37,950 nt of DNA from Phaeoceros laevis. Taxonomy: Eukaryota; Anthocerotophyta; Anthocerotopsida; Notothyladales. Positions 11,307 through 22,720 of the stretch are shown piece by piece. Position numbers and translations under genes: made by a program. The notes beneath the pieces are model-generated. The model was given only the letters and a program-made list of their open reading frames with translations, was not told where the DNA came from and searched no databases. How positions within the stretch are numbered: the first letter of the stretch is position 1; every line of letters begins with the position of its first letter. The DNA lies in NCBI GenBank assembly GCA_049999765.1, contig JBNGIQ010003780.1, forward strand, positions 1 through 37,950, read 5' to 3'.

Positions 11307-14205
11307 CGTGTCAGGTTGAGTCCGCAGTAGGCGGCTCTTCTGTTGAGAAGTGGCAGGCACGCAGCGCAAGAACCTCCAATGCGTCCTGCTTCACCACATT
11401 TCCCACACAAACCAACAGTGCCCAAGGTAGCGCCTGTCCTTCTGAAGTATCCAGCCCCTCTTGCTTCGAAGTCCTGAAAATCCAGGAAGTAAAATCTCTA
11501 GATGCCACCAACCTGCACCACATCACCAAGGCCTGTCACATCCGCCTCCCATCTCCTTGCAGGCGTTCGTCGCTACTCTACCACTGCGCAACGGAAAAGA
11601 TGTGCACCAGAAGGATATTGCTGATCGCAGTCCACAGCGCTATCTTCGCACTGACACACACTCGCAGGAGTTTCAGAGAAGAGGGTGCCGCTAATCGCCG
11701 GCCGAATAGGTTTGTTGCTGGACCAGACCGGTCTTCTTGGCTGAAGCTGGACAATGTCTTCAACAATCCAAAAACACGCTGACATTGACGTCGCAGCTGA
11801 AGAGTGACGGTTCCTACCAATCCCGAGTTCAACACCGCCACGACGGAAGGCGCACGCCGCCGAGAGTGACAACAAGAGGAAATTTTCCCTGACCCCGCTG
11901 CTGAGCGAGTGAGCCACTACGCATCTTCCAGAGAATCATACCGAAGCCGTAGGTCGGGAACTTTCTCAGCTAGCGGCATTTTCGCTGCTGCTGCCTGAGA
12001 TTGCGGAAAGCCATTGCAGTGCCTGTAAGAACACAAGAGGCTAAGAGAGGACCGGAGTGCAAAGCGATAACTTGTGAGGCAGACAAAGAAAGGAGCGCAG
12101 TCACGAAAACAGCCAAAAAAGAACTGGCATTCTTCCTCGGGTGACGGAGTACTAACACACAGGGCTCCGCCACCAGCCCGGGGAGGAGCTTTACCACACC
12201 CGAGCGGGCACAGTCCAAAAATCCAGGGCTCGCAGCCGCAGAACACGAGTAAGGCGATGGCAGCAGGCAGAGGAGGGAAAGAGAAACAGGCCGGAGTTTG
12301 CGCCTGACAAGCAAAGGAAAAAAGAAAGGGCCGCACAACGGGCCAATTTGAGGAGCAGGAACACAAAACACTTCAGGCTCCAATTACCAGACCAGATTAC
12401 CAAAAGGCACAATGGGACAAGCAGGATAGACGGAAGTGGGAAAAAATTCTGCTCTCAAGCTCTGACAGGTTCCTCAAAGTGCGCCTCAAACAAAATTCCA
12501 CCCTTTGACAGAAGAACTAGACTAGTCTTCTATCTCCCAGCTACCCCGGGACAAGTTACAGACTAGACGAGGCCAGAGCTGCGTGCAGCAGCAGGGCAAA
12601 GGTGGGGACTTCTGCAGCCGCTTTTCCCCATGGCACCACAAGCAATGCCGAGCACCGGCAACACGATCTCGTCGCCTGACAGAGAGAGAAGACCTGACAG
12701 AAAGAAGGCACGCCTCAAAAAGCTCACCTCTCAAAGCAGCATCCGGAGCAGGATTCATGCAGTTCTTCCGGGCCCCTGCAACGCCCAAACTGGAGCAGAA
12801 AATGCAGCAATCCCACTTCCCCAGACTAGCAATCCAAACCCCGCAGCCGGTCTGCGCAGCGCGGGAGTGTGGCGGGTTTGGAGCACAAGCACTTCAGTGA
12901 CACCGCGCCGAGGCCATGCTCTGCTCTCCGAGAGCTGGCGGAGAAGGGAGAAAGAACGGAAGGACCACCTACAGGTCGCAGGCCTGCAGAATCCGACGGG
13001 CCCCTGTCGACCACAGCCGGTCGACTTCGACTGCCTCATGTCGGTGGCATCATTCCGCGATCCATCCGGGTCGGTCGGTGCGCACCTGTTATTACGCGGC
13101 GCACTTAAACGGGCTAATTCCACACTTTCGAATTCCGAATATCCCTCCCGTCCGATAATAATACGCTCCAGGTTCTATCACGACAGACAAAGGGACATTC
13201 GGACAAGCACGACCAACCAACGGCCCGTTACCGTTCCACCTCGCGTGCGAATGTGCTTGCGCCACGCCGGCTCCGTCCAAACGGCTTCGGTTATCGTTGC
13301 AGTGGGCCCTGCGGGACCGTCCTGGGAAAGGGTAAAATTTAGGGTTGCCGTGTAGCCGCGGGGCCGCCGGGGAGATCCCATCATAGCCGCTGCCCGGCCG
13401 GCTCCTAGCCAGGCTGGCGGTCAACGTGACTGGGGGACATGACAGGTAGGCAAAGAGCCGGTTCAACATGTGCAATGCATCTGCATGTGCATGGCTATGC
13501 ATGTCGCATGCAGGTTAAGGCCCACTCGACAACCATATCTTGCGTCATGGATATTCCATCCGAAGCTAGATTGCTGGGTCCCCGATTGGTCGAAAGACAC
13601 ACTCGTGTCCGTGCAAACTAAAAGAAACGGGAAAGAAACTGGAACACGTTTCAATGCAAGTACTCAATGACGAACAACGTTGAGACGGAGTGTTCACGTC
13701 GAAAGGAGGGTGCGCAAAGTGTTAGAGTCGTGTCGGGGTCCTTTTCCGTCAGAAAGTTCCGTTGTTGCTGGACTTTCACAGGTTTTCAGAAACTTGAACG
13801 AAACGTTTGGATGCCTGGGTTTGCTGCCCGAGAGGCTGGGCCACGTCGTCAGCGTGCGAGGACGCGGCACCGGAACCTAATACGACATTCCACTTTCCGG
13901 AGGGTCCGTGGTCGCGGTCGCAGCGGCACCGACCCCCACAGCTAATGGAACCCACCATCACCCGCGCTGCACGGCACGTGAGCTGCATCGGGCGAGGATG
14001 GCTCACTGGTTACCTCGGGGAGCAGTAGTCCAGCTGCGCGATGGGGCCTCTTCTGCAACCGGCGAACCTCGTACGGACAAGTTGTTGAAACGAGCAATTA
14101 GAGATTATTAGACTCATATGTAGACGGATCGGCGGTATTAGCCAATATCCGGGTTTGTTGGTTTCGCTTTGCGGCACATCAGCCGGCGTGAAAGAGGCCG
14201 TGAAG
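11307..14205. other. 2.9-kb intergenic region between divergent genes
   Basis: This is the shared upstream region of the receptor kinase (minus) and RPB4 (plus). It is more GC-rich than the surroundings and contains several overlapping open frames on both strands, the longest about 240 codons on the plus strand at 12630-13355. None has recognisable domains or plausible splicing to a gene. Long 5' UTRs, possibly with introns, and promoters for both genes are expected here. No transposon or RNA gene was recognised. Confidence 0.6.
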
Positions 14206-15184
14206 ATGTCTGCGTCCGGCGCGCCTGTGGAGGAGGACGCCGGGGAGCTCAAGCTCGGCCCCGGTGAGTGCACTGTTTGGTGTCTCGATTTCCGGTTGCT
14301 TGGCGCTTTTGCGGACTGGGGGGAGAGAGGGTTAGGGCTGCGGAATTCCTGAGCAGTGGAGGGAGCTTGGATGCAGACTTCGAGCGAGCCAAGTGCTTGA
14401 TGAACGCTGAGGTCGCGCTCATCTTGCAGAAGAAGTACGAGCAGCTTCAGAATTTGGCTGATGACCCTTCGTCCCAGGTCTCCCAGTATGTATCTGCCGC
14501 GCCTCGAGAGCTGTGGAATGCATGCGGTGTTGCAGTGTGCATTTTGAGCTGGAATTGGGTGCAAATTGCTTTGTACTCAATTTGGCCGTGGTCTCCTTTT
14601 AGGGTTTTTGAAAAATCTTTGCAGTATGTGAAGCGCTTCAGCCGGTACCAGAACCCTGAAGCGCTGAAACAAGTCCGAGAGTATCCACTGGGTTTTGCAA
14701 ACCCTTCAGTTCAGCTTTCCTTATTTTGAGGTTTTTCAGTCTGAAGGCGGGGGAATTTTGGCGAACGTTTTTCTTGACAGCTGCTTTTTTCAGAGTTCTT
14801 ATCAGGAACAAGCTCTCGGAGTTTGAGGTACTGTTCTACAAATTTTGCATGTTTTACTGTCTCTCAGATTGTTTGGAAGTAAACTACGTTGTGGAATTGT
14901 CTGACGTGGCATCCCGGCTGGCTCAAGGTTGGTGTGATTGGAAATCTCTGTCCCGAAACTGTGGAGGAGGCCAAGGCTTTGGTCCCATCCATCACTGTAA
15001 GCTGTTTGCCTTTTGTTCACTATGGCCTATATGCTGCTGTGTCTGCCTTTGAAGATAGTTTCAAAAAAACGTTAATATATGTTTCGCACGGCCTGTAAAA
15101 TGTGTCCAGAAAAAAGGACGCCTTGATGAGCAGGAAATTGAGCAGATGCTTCTAGATCTTGCAAGGATCAAGAAGTTTGAGTGA
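14206..15184 (+). CDS. NRPB4: RNA polymerase II (and IV/V) subunit RPB4
   Basis: Six exons: 14206-14263, 14377-14485, 14603-14680, 14794-14827, 14928-14996, 15110-15184. They give 140 residues, matching plant RPB4 in length and along the sequence. Recognisable blocks are FERAKCLMNAEVALIL, DPSSQVSQVFEKSLQYVKRF, SRYQNPEALKQVRE, the GNLCPETVEEAKALVPSI core and the C-terminal ARIKKFE. RPB4 pairs with RPB7 to form the stalk of RNA polymerase II, which binds emerging RNA and helps initiation. In plants the RPB4 protein or paralogues also serve RNA polymerases IV and V of RNA-directed DNA methylation. Introns are 100-117 bases. Nothing is missing, and the start codon is clear because the upstream MSASGAP context fits short acidic plant N-termini. 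Confidence 0.95.
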
Positions 15185-15895
15185 GGGTGACTGGAGACAC
15201 CGAACAGTGCTACAGGTTGCTCGCAAGCGGCATAGTTGGGTATCTATTCTCCGGATCATGTTTTGACCATGATGGCCAACAGCTCACACTCAGATTCACG
15301 TCTCATACATTTGGTTTCTCAGATTTCACTATCCAGGAAGATAGAAAAATTCGGAGCAGTCTCATGGAAGCCTATTGATGGTGCTTGTGTTGGTATCTGA
15401 GCTAGGAGGAAGCAGCTCCTTTGCAAGGGTGCATTAGGAGGACAGTTAATTCCTCATTTAGTAGCACACAAGCTCTGGCATTCAGCAGGAGCTAGTTTTT
15501 GGATTGCTATACCGCATGACGCTTTCTCTCTGCATGCCTGTGTACTCTATGATGTTAAGGCAGCGCTTTAGCAACTGCTCAATGCAAGTGATCAATTTCC
15601 AAACAGGGTTCATTCTGTCGGGCAAGTAGGTCAGTGTTGAAACAGATTCTGAAACCAGACTCTCTTTCAAGCAAGTGCTGAATTCGAATTTCTAGTTATT
15701 GTGAAGAACACAGGTTCCGAAAAATTACCCACCTCGTTCTTCTGGGGCCAGGTGGATTCATCTAAAGGGCACTACGTAGGGACGATCAGAAGATTTATAG
15801 GACGCAATTCTCTGGGGAATGCTATTCCCGGACCGAAACTTTGAGCTGGAACTTTGACTGGGTTGTAGCTGTGAACATACCTCGTTTGTGTAGTT
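15185..15895. other. Intergenic 3' region between convergent genes
   Basis: About 710 bases lie between the RPB4 stop and the stop of the SAXO-like gene. They should contain both 3' UTRs. No additional gene, repeat or RNA gene was recognised. Confidence 0.6.
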
Positions 15896-17029
15896 CTAGT
15901 AGCAGATGTGGTCGCCAACAACAACCGTGGGTTTGGGACGTAAGGTCACCGGGCATCGGTTGGTAAGTGGAGTTGCAATGTAGTCTGTAGTGTAGATCGA
16001 TTTGCCATCGAACTTGGCATCGCTCTTTGGAAGTGCGTCCCTCATTCGTGCTGCAGCTTTAGGCACATCCCATTTCTTAAAATCGTGGTGATAAGTTGTT
16101 TCTGGATCAAAAGGACCTTTCCCAATAAACACATTCGAGCCATAAATGACAGGCTTGGCACGCTTGTCCAAGGCCTTGGGGCCGAAGTCTACCATGTGGG
16201 TTGTAATTCCGTAGAATGGCCCAGATGAAACTATAGTCTGTTGTGGTGTCTTTCGAATAGGCTTCTCCAAACACTTAGGGCCGAAGTCCACTTTGTATGT
16301 GGTATGATCGTCGAAGGGACCTGTAAAGACCTGTGTGTTGGCAGGCCGCATCAGAGGCCTTGAAGAATTGGGGTGCTTGGGGAAGTCGTTCCTATAGGTG
16401 GTGGTGTCATCAAATGGAGCTGCGTTGGGATCGGGTCCTGGTGGCCTCCGGATAATCTTAGGTTGAATTGGATGCTTCTTGTAGCGGTCCAAATACTCGG
16501 AGCAGGGGCCCTTGTAATGCAAGCCCATAGGCATGTTATACTCCAGGGAAGGACCCGCTTTGACATAGCTGATCTTGTCAGGGATATGTTTCTTGTCAAA
16601 ATCGGCCACATAAGTTGTTATTCCGTCAAATTTGGCATCATTCTTCATCTGGTCTGGAGGTTTCGCCTTCTTCTTCTCTTGCAGGGGCCATTTGGGATAC
16701 CTGTCGATGTACTCAGACATGGTATCCTTGGGATAATGAATCAACGCCGAAGTGTGCTTCACAGGGCAGTGGTGCAGGCCGCACGTGCACAGAGTGCACA
16801 TGCACACGCGGCATGCCTGCACAATACAGAGTTTGGATCATCAGAGGCCATGTTACGGCACAGCGGCGCAAATCTTTGCTGCAATTAGGGAGTAACAAGC
16901 AAGTTGGAAAGGCATTCTCCAAATCCACAACAAGCCAGCTTCAAAGGACATTTGCCATAGAACTGCCAGCAGGAAAAGCGCGTCACAAACCTGCTGCGCC
17001 ACAGGCTCTGCTGCACATGGCTGAGGCAT
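15896..17029 (-). CDS. SAXO-like (FAM154/MAP6-related) axonemal microtubule-stabilising protein
   Basis: The main exon is 15896-16816. A short first exon at 16991-17029 (ATG 17029, 13 codons) joins it in phase 0 across a 174-base GT..AG intron, giving 319 residues; this first exon is provisional. The N-terminus has the SAXO cysteine signature CRVCMCTLCTCGLHHCP, followed by SEYIDRYPKWP. Six degenerate microtubule-binding repeats of the form F-D-x-x-T-T-Y-x-x-D-F follow, for example AKFDGITTYVADF, APFDDTTTYRNDF, GPFDDHTTYKVDF and GPFDPETTYHHDF. SAXO proteins bind and stabilise the microtubules of centrioles, basal bodies and flagellar axonemes. In a plant this points to motile sperm, so expression would be expected in antheridia (inference). 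If the first exon is wrong, translation could start at the in-frame ATG 16801, but that would cut into the cysteine motif. Confidence 0.85.
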
Positions 17030-18235
17030 TTTGAGCAGCTTGTGCGTCACAGCTCAGCTTGATGATGGGAGAGCTGAACCAAACAAACGACGTCTCTTTT
17101 CTCCAGACCTAACACAGCTCATAGCTCCCTGTCCAAAGTCGCCTTTCCCCAGGAACTACAGATTTTTTGTTCCCCCCCAGATCTGCTGACGGTCTGGAAA
17201 ATCGAGATGCAACAACTATCTCCTTCTGGCTTGAGGATCGTTCCGCCAAGGATGCATGAACTTCCGCGCACCTCCGACATGTGTTCAGCCGGGTGAAGAC
17301 TCCACGATTGAGGTTCCAAATTCTCCTGATGCACCAACGCCGGTTGCAAACTCTTGTGCTACAGGGGCAACAAGGGTTTCAGAGAAAATTTCAGGGGAAG
17401 TTCAAGAAGATGAAGATAAGCCTCAGGGTCGCCACGAAATCCACACCGTGAGCTGGAAAGAAAAAATATGCATACCGAACCGGATCCGGACTCGCGGCCA
17501 GAGGAGGGTGAAGGAATCTGTCGAGCCATTGCGCTGGTTGACGCTTCACAACGGCGCGACGTCAACCGGGAGCACGAGGTCTGAAACCGACAAGAGACCG
17601 GTGAACGGCCGGTGAGCCGGTCATCGATGGGCCACCCAAACTGCATGTGGTACTTTATGGTGCTTCTTAACCAGGAAGAGTTCGTTAACGGCTCCAAGCT
17701 GTTTTCTGAGGGTAGAAGCCATGAAAATTTAGTGTCTCAATTTGAGACTGATTACTCTCCTGTTACCACGCATGGCTCGGGTAACGGTACACCTACAGCT
17801 TAGCCTCAGGACTACCCTATTCAATAGCTCAAGCTCGACCTCAATATGGATATGGAGACCCTGTGGTGGATGTTTCGGGAGCTGAGCGCTACTTTACAGA
17901 TGATTGCTTCAACTGCCGGATGATCTTGCAAGAACCTTCCAGTTAGAACATGTCAGCTTTACGTTGGAAGAAGAGGTTCTCTTTCGCCACGCATGGCCAA
18001 CTTATGACTAGCCTGCACAACAGCAAAAGCCACATTATGCTTTTTCTATCACGTTCACAGGTTCAAGAGTTACACAATCTTCAACACATCACAGAAACTA
18101 GAACTTACATCTTCCGTTGCTCCAGCAGCCATATTGACTAGAGAAGTGGATGAATCCTTGGACCTAATGTAGCACACGAGCAACGTATGGTTTTAGAAAA
18201 TTATTGCTTGTGCATAACACTGGATGCATGTCACA
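17030..18235. other. 1.2-kb intergenic region
   Basis: This is the 5' flank of the SAXO-like gene and the 3' flank of the nucleotide-sugar transporter. A plus-strand open frame of 119 codons at 17256-17615 has no recognisable domain and low-complexity composition, so it is not called. No repeats or RNA genes were seen. Confidence 0.55.
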
Positions 18236-20752
18236 TCATCCATTGACATACTTCATCATGCTGCCAGAATGGGACTCTGCATCTCCTTCATGCTGGTGAC
18301 CGTCCTTGCCTTTCGATAGACTTGAGAAGAACTGCGAAACAGAATAGAAAGATTTTCACTACGTGGGACACAGAGTACTGCACCTCGACCAGCAAACACA
18401 AAAAAGGCACCGAATTTTACCTGATGCATCGAGATGAAGACGATTGTAACACCTAGAAGAAAATTGATTGTCAAAGCATGTCCAAACAAGGCTGCTGAGG
18501 CTAATCCAGTAAAAATCGTTGCCACTGTGGAGGAGTACTTCTTCAAAATTGCATCTACACACAGGCGCATTATATTACCCCCAAGCAAACACAATAACCA
18601 TAATGGTGCAAAAGTTGGGACTCAGCGTGAAGGACGTCAGAACACCAGGGAAATGTGACAGATTAATCCGGCTGAGTTAGCGGGATTACCTGCATACTTG
18701 AAGAAGAATGACGACAAAACACCTTGAGCAGCATTATTGACAATAAGAAAAAACGTAGCTTTGGAATGCCCTTGGAAAAGATTGACCCCATTCCCTCCTG
18801 CAACCCAATAATCAGCTAGCACTCATTTTCATTCCCATGTGCAATTGCACTTGAGCTTGAGACCATCTAGCATACCTTTGTAGAGAGTTGTGATCACTAA
18901 AGCCAGCAGGTTGAAAAAGGCTCCCCACAAATACAAGAAAAGGCTCTGCATCCAGTGAAAGCCACGTTGGAAAAAGGGGACTCACTATATGGATATTACA
19001 AGAACATTATGACCAACTCGGCAAGAGAACAAACCTGGAGGACTACGCTTGTTTCATACTGGCTCTTCAGTGCGTACTCATTGAACACTGATGCCAATGA
19101 CGGTACTGTAACCTGGAAAATGTAGCCACAGATAAACATCAATGCTATAGGCACCCCAAGGCCACTCACTATTATGGGAAGTGTATCTGGTTCTACGTCG
19201 TTGATCAACAGCATATAGCGTATACGTGGAGAACATAAGACTTTAGATATGAAGGCCAGGACAAGTACAATCAATCTGGCAGTAAAGCATAAGAAAAGCT
19301 ACTTACGAAGACAAGTGTGTAAATGTAAGCAGCATATGACACTGGGACTGCAAGGGTGGTGGCACCCTCCGGTGTTGTATGCAGCTGGTTGACACTGATT
19401 CCTATGAGTAACAGCACCAGAGCCTCCCACTGTTGAAACAGTCACCCAAGCTCAGAACCAAAAGAATTATTTAATACGAATAGGTAGCACTTCTCAGCAG
19501 AAAAATTACTAAACCTTGTGAACCGCAATAAAGAATCTCTATGCTAGTAGTCTCAGTAGAGCACTGGTTAAAAACGGCGTTTAATACGTTTATGTATGAA
19601 CATCAAGCTGCATAAGGTGAAACAGACCTGAGTAATTGTGAACCTCCTTTTCATCATCATTTTCAAAAGCAGAGCTATCATCAAGACCTGCAGATTGGAC
19701 AAAGCCTCCAATCAGCTTAACCAAAGAACAGCAATGGAAATGTGCTCATCTGCATATAGGACAGAGAAAGTAGTGCATACCTTGAGATTACTCAGCATCT
19801 TCACTGTCGCAGGATTGAAATAGAGCTGCAGACATTTAATGAACATTGTTATACAACTTCAACGGTGGCAGAACAGGCCCTGATCCAAAGCCTGCTCAAG
19901 CCAGCAACAACTCAAAGTAGGCACATGACCACAGCATTGAAATATCAAGTTATGAAAATCACCTAACGTACCTGCATTATGAACTTCAGGTAATTGTTAA
20001 CAGCGTATAAGCAAGCTGGAACAGCAAGAAGATAGTTGGCTCGTGCTGCCTGCATGCACAATGGACGGTTTCCCAGGACACAACAGCATGTGAGACGGAC
20101 AGACCCTCGGGCACTTTGCTGGAATAGTTAATTCTAATATGTTACCGGCAAATGAGGCCGAGACGCACCTGTATCACTACAGCTGGGTCTATCAAAGACT
20201 TCTCCCCCGGCCTCTGCTTCCGAACCTTGATGCAAGAACCAGGTAGTTAGCCATGTCCTCCGTACTCCCATCAGCTTGACATCAGCTTGACAGACTTGCA
20301 GGACGTTACAACCTCAAAGAACAAGAAAATGACCAACCTGGAAGGCAATCATAAGGAAGGCGAAGAAGATCTTCATGAGCTCTGTCAGAAAATTAACACT
20401 CACAGGACTGAACGGAAACTTCCCATCCACCTTGGACATATACACGAGAATTGGCTGCATACGCAAGGCAACACATCCAAAGCACGATAAACGTCAGGCA
20501 AGCAGAAATCCACTAAATCTTCAGACTGACCAGGCAGAACTACTTATGCCCGCGAGTCACTCGTCCAATAAAAGTTCCCAACGAGTTCCAGATCCGAACC
20601 TGAAGACCGATAAGTAAGCAGTCAGAGACGACGAGCAAGACATTAAGGGCCCGGAAGCGATTCGCCGGACTGGTGTGGTGCCGATCGTAGGCCTTAGAGA
20701 CCTGCCGCACGGCCTTCGATCCACACACCTTGCATTCCACAGTTCCATTCAT
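18236..20752 (-). CDS. Nucleotide-sugar transporter, CMP-sialic acid/UDP-galactose family (At5g65000-like)
   Basis: Twelve exons on the minus strand: 20600-20752, 20338-20454, 20169-20225, 19972-20049, 19781-19825, 19628-19687, 19307-19429, 19035-19112, 18876-18945, 18690-18797, 18421-18554, 18236-18331. All phases close, giving 372 residues. The N-terminus [16 protein letters not shown] and motifs [40 protein letters not shown] and [18 protein letters not shown] are hallmarks of the plant CSTLP branch of the nucleotide-sugar transporter family. The protein should have about ten membrane helices and exchange a nucleotide sugar for a nucleoside monophosphate across the Golgi membrane. The plant substrate is uncertain despite the family name. 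The final exon encodes a short hydrophilic tail ending [11 protein letters not shown]. The gene is intact. It is divergent from the small membrane-protein gene starting 1.1 kb upstream. Confidence 0.95.
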
Positions 20753-21848
20753 CTCGGCTGTGCAGCCTTCCTAAAAAGCTGATTCCTGCAGCTTGTCAAC
20801 CTGGCTCGGCCGCCCCCACATACAATTCGAGGCTTCCCTCCGATGACCAACTCAGTCTCCGGATTATTAAGCTATACCGAGAAGGACAAGGCAGTATACA
20901 AAAGAGTGAAACTGCCAGATGCACCCCTTGCCACGTTTCGAGACTTCAAATGCCAAACCCTGTTGTCATCAGCCAATGCCTCGGCATCAAACCGCTGGCA
21001 CTGCCCCCACTTCTCAGCAGCGTTACAGGTTTCACAGCATTTGCACATCATGCCGGCGAGTTTGAACCAGGTGCGACATGGATGATCCGATCACACCGTC
21101 CCAGGTAGGACACCAATCAAGACCCCGACTTCCAAGTTCTACGCCTCCGGTCCTCCTCGTCACTCGGTTCTTGATTTCAGAGGACACACACAGTGCAATC
21201 ACCTAATTCAGCTGCCGTCCTTCAGCACCCGGCTGGTTGTCTTACTGATCTACTCAAAACCTGAACACTTCCATCCACGCTTCACCCCAGTGAGAGCTAC
21301 TCCTCACTTGACCAGTTGTAGATCGAAGAATTTGAACCGCGGTATCCCGCGATATCAATGCATTATTTCACACGCGCACAACACGGGCGAACTCCGAGAT
21401 CCAGATCCACAAGCTTCCGGAGCCCGCTACCGGAGCCGCTTGTGGAAACTACCACACCGGCTAGAGGTCGGAACCCGACAGCTGGAGCGCGCAGGAACCA
21501 AGATCACTCGTCCCGGCAGATCGACTACTACGTTCTCTGAGGGGATACCAGGGGAGAGAGAAGTATCCAGGCTGCCGGCACGGCCTGGTTCCGCCATCAC
21601 CAGGCTCGGCCTGAACGGAAGCCTACACACGTTGTCCTTGCCATTGGCCCTGATTAGGACTCTTGATTTGTCATTTCCCAGACGAGCCTGCTTATGGAAA
21701 CCCACCAGAGTCAGGACTACAGTGCAATTCCCCTTCGAGACGCACGTGTGGCTTGACCACCGCACATCGTAATACGACTCGAAGCTTAGCCCGCCTAGCT
21801 TTTCCCGCTGGTTACCAGATAGAACACGCTCGGTGTTGGATTTCCGCA
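20753..21848. promoter_or_regulatory. Divergent intergenic region (possible bidirectional promoter)
   Basis: About 1.1 kb separates the start codons of the minus-strand transporter and the plus-strand membrane-protein gene. Both promoters must lie in it. No TATA box or other named element could be placed with confidence. Overlapping open frames on both strands near 21.3-21.8 kb look like chance frames in GC-rich DNA. Confidence 0.45.
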
Positions 21849-22319
21849 ATGGCGGCCATGGCTGCAACGACAGCGTCGGCCATGCTGCCGCTTTCGCTGC
21901 TTAGGCGGGGTAGACGGAAGCAGGCGTTGATGAATCTCAGAGCAGAGGTGAAGTCCGGAGACCAGGATCCGTTTGCTCCAGGAAAGCTGTCGCCAGCTGC
22001 CGCAGATAGGTTGAGGTCGGCGGTGCCTCCTAGCGTGTTCAACCAGCCGGCAGCGGGGTCGGGGAATAAGGTGCTGGATGCGTTCAGGCGGACTGAGAAG
22101 GAAGCTCCCACCACTAAATTCGGGCAGCCCATTGTCCCGTCCAACATTTTTCAGGAGCCAAAGCGGACTCCGGAGGAGATTGAGGCCAACAAGTGGAGAT
22201 TTACAGTGTCAAAGCAGGCGTTGTTTCTCGTATTCTCGTTTGCCAGCATCACTTTGGTGATGCTTGGTACTGTCTTCGTTGTTTGGAAGCTTGGAGGTAT
22301 CCACTACAATGAGTATTGA
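21849..22319 (+). CDS. Small single-pass membrane protein of unknown function, 156 residues
   Basis: This is an intronless frame from ATG 21849 to TGA, 156 residues. The N-terminus is Ala/Arg-rich and lacks acidic residues for about 30 positions, compatible with an organelle-targeting peptide. The middle is hydrophilic, with DPFAPGKLSP, VPPSVFNQP and the conserved-looking FGQPIVPSNIFQEPKRTPEE. One strong hydrophobic helix follows at about 122-147 (ALFLVFSFASITLVMLGTVF), and the C-terminus is short (GGIHYNEY). No enzyme motif is present. The clear mix of a charged domain, a single helix and a short tail supports a real protein, but I do not recognise the family. Mitochondrial or plastid location is possible inference only. 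An open frame continues upstream of the chosen ATG without a better start; the ATG lies in a good plant context (caATGGC). Confidence 0.7.
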   Translation: MAAMAATTASAMLPLSLLRRGRRKQALMNLRAEVKSGDQDPFAPGKLSPAAADRLRSAVPPSVFNQPAAGSGNKVLDAFRRTEKEAPTTKFGQPIVPSNIFQEPKRTPEEIEANKWRFTVSKQALFLVFSFASITLVMLGTVFVVWKLGGIHYNEY

Positions 22320-22543
22320 TTCGGCTATGACCATGCCGGCATGTGTACATTATCACAGTAGGTAGCTTGCCTTGGCCTCTAATGAGAAGTTTGTTAATAT
22401 TTACCTGAGCTGCGTGCCCAATCATCCCTGGACCTGTGATATCTGAGCTGTTGCACTTTATCAAGAATCCTCAGGCACTATGAGAAAAGCTGCGCAGGTT
22501 TTCCTCAGCAGAACTTCTGTTACTGGGGTTTTCCTACACGGCA

Positions 22544-22720
22544 TCTGGGCTGTTGAAGTCACTTGGCTTGGATAGCTTCGGTGTTGGCAACTGTTCTCTG
22601 CGTTCTTGCTATTGAAATTGCGAGAGGATGATGCTTTGCCACATTAAACTCTGGTCTCCAAGTTGGAAGAGCTGCACACTGCCAAAAGCTATCCAAGCCA
22701 AGTGACTTCAACAGCCCAGA
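22544..22720. repeat. Perfect 35-base inverted repeat with 107-base loop
   Basis: Arms 22544-22578 and 22686-22720 are exact reverse complements over 35 bases. Homology does not continue outward. It sits about 220 bases after the membrane-protein stop, so it may fall in that gene's 3' UTR. It could be a foldback element, a small-RNA precursor or a recent inverted duplication. Confidence 0.9.

Noticed and set aside
12630-13355. Plus-strand open frame of 241 codons in the RLK-RPB4 intergenic region
   Set aside because: Composition is Arg/Ser/Pro-rich without any domain, and it overlaps several equally long frames on the other strand in GC-rich DNA. There are no credible splice partners. It is probably a chance frame.
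17256-17615. Plus-strand frame of 119 codons upstream of the SAXO-like gene
   Set aside because: Low-complexity, charged composition without motifs, overlapped by a minus-strand frame of similar length. Not supported as a gene.
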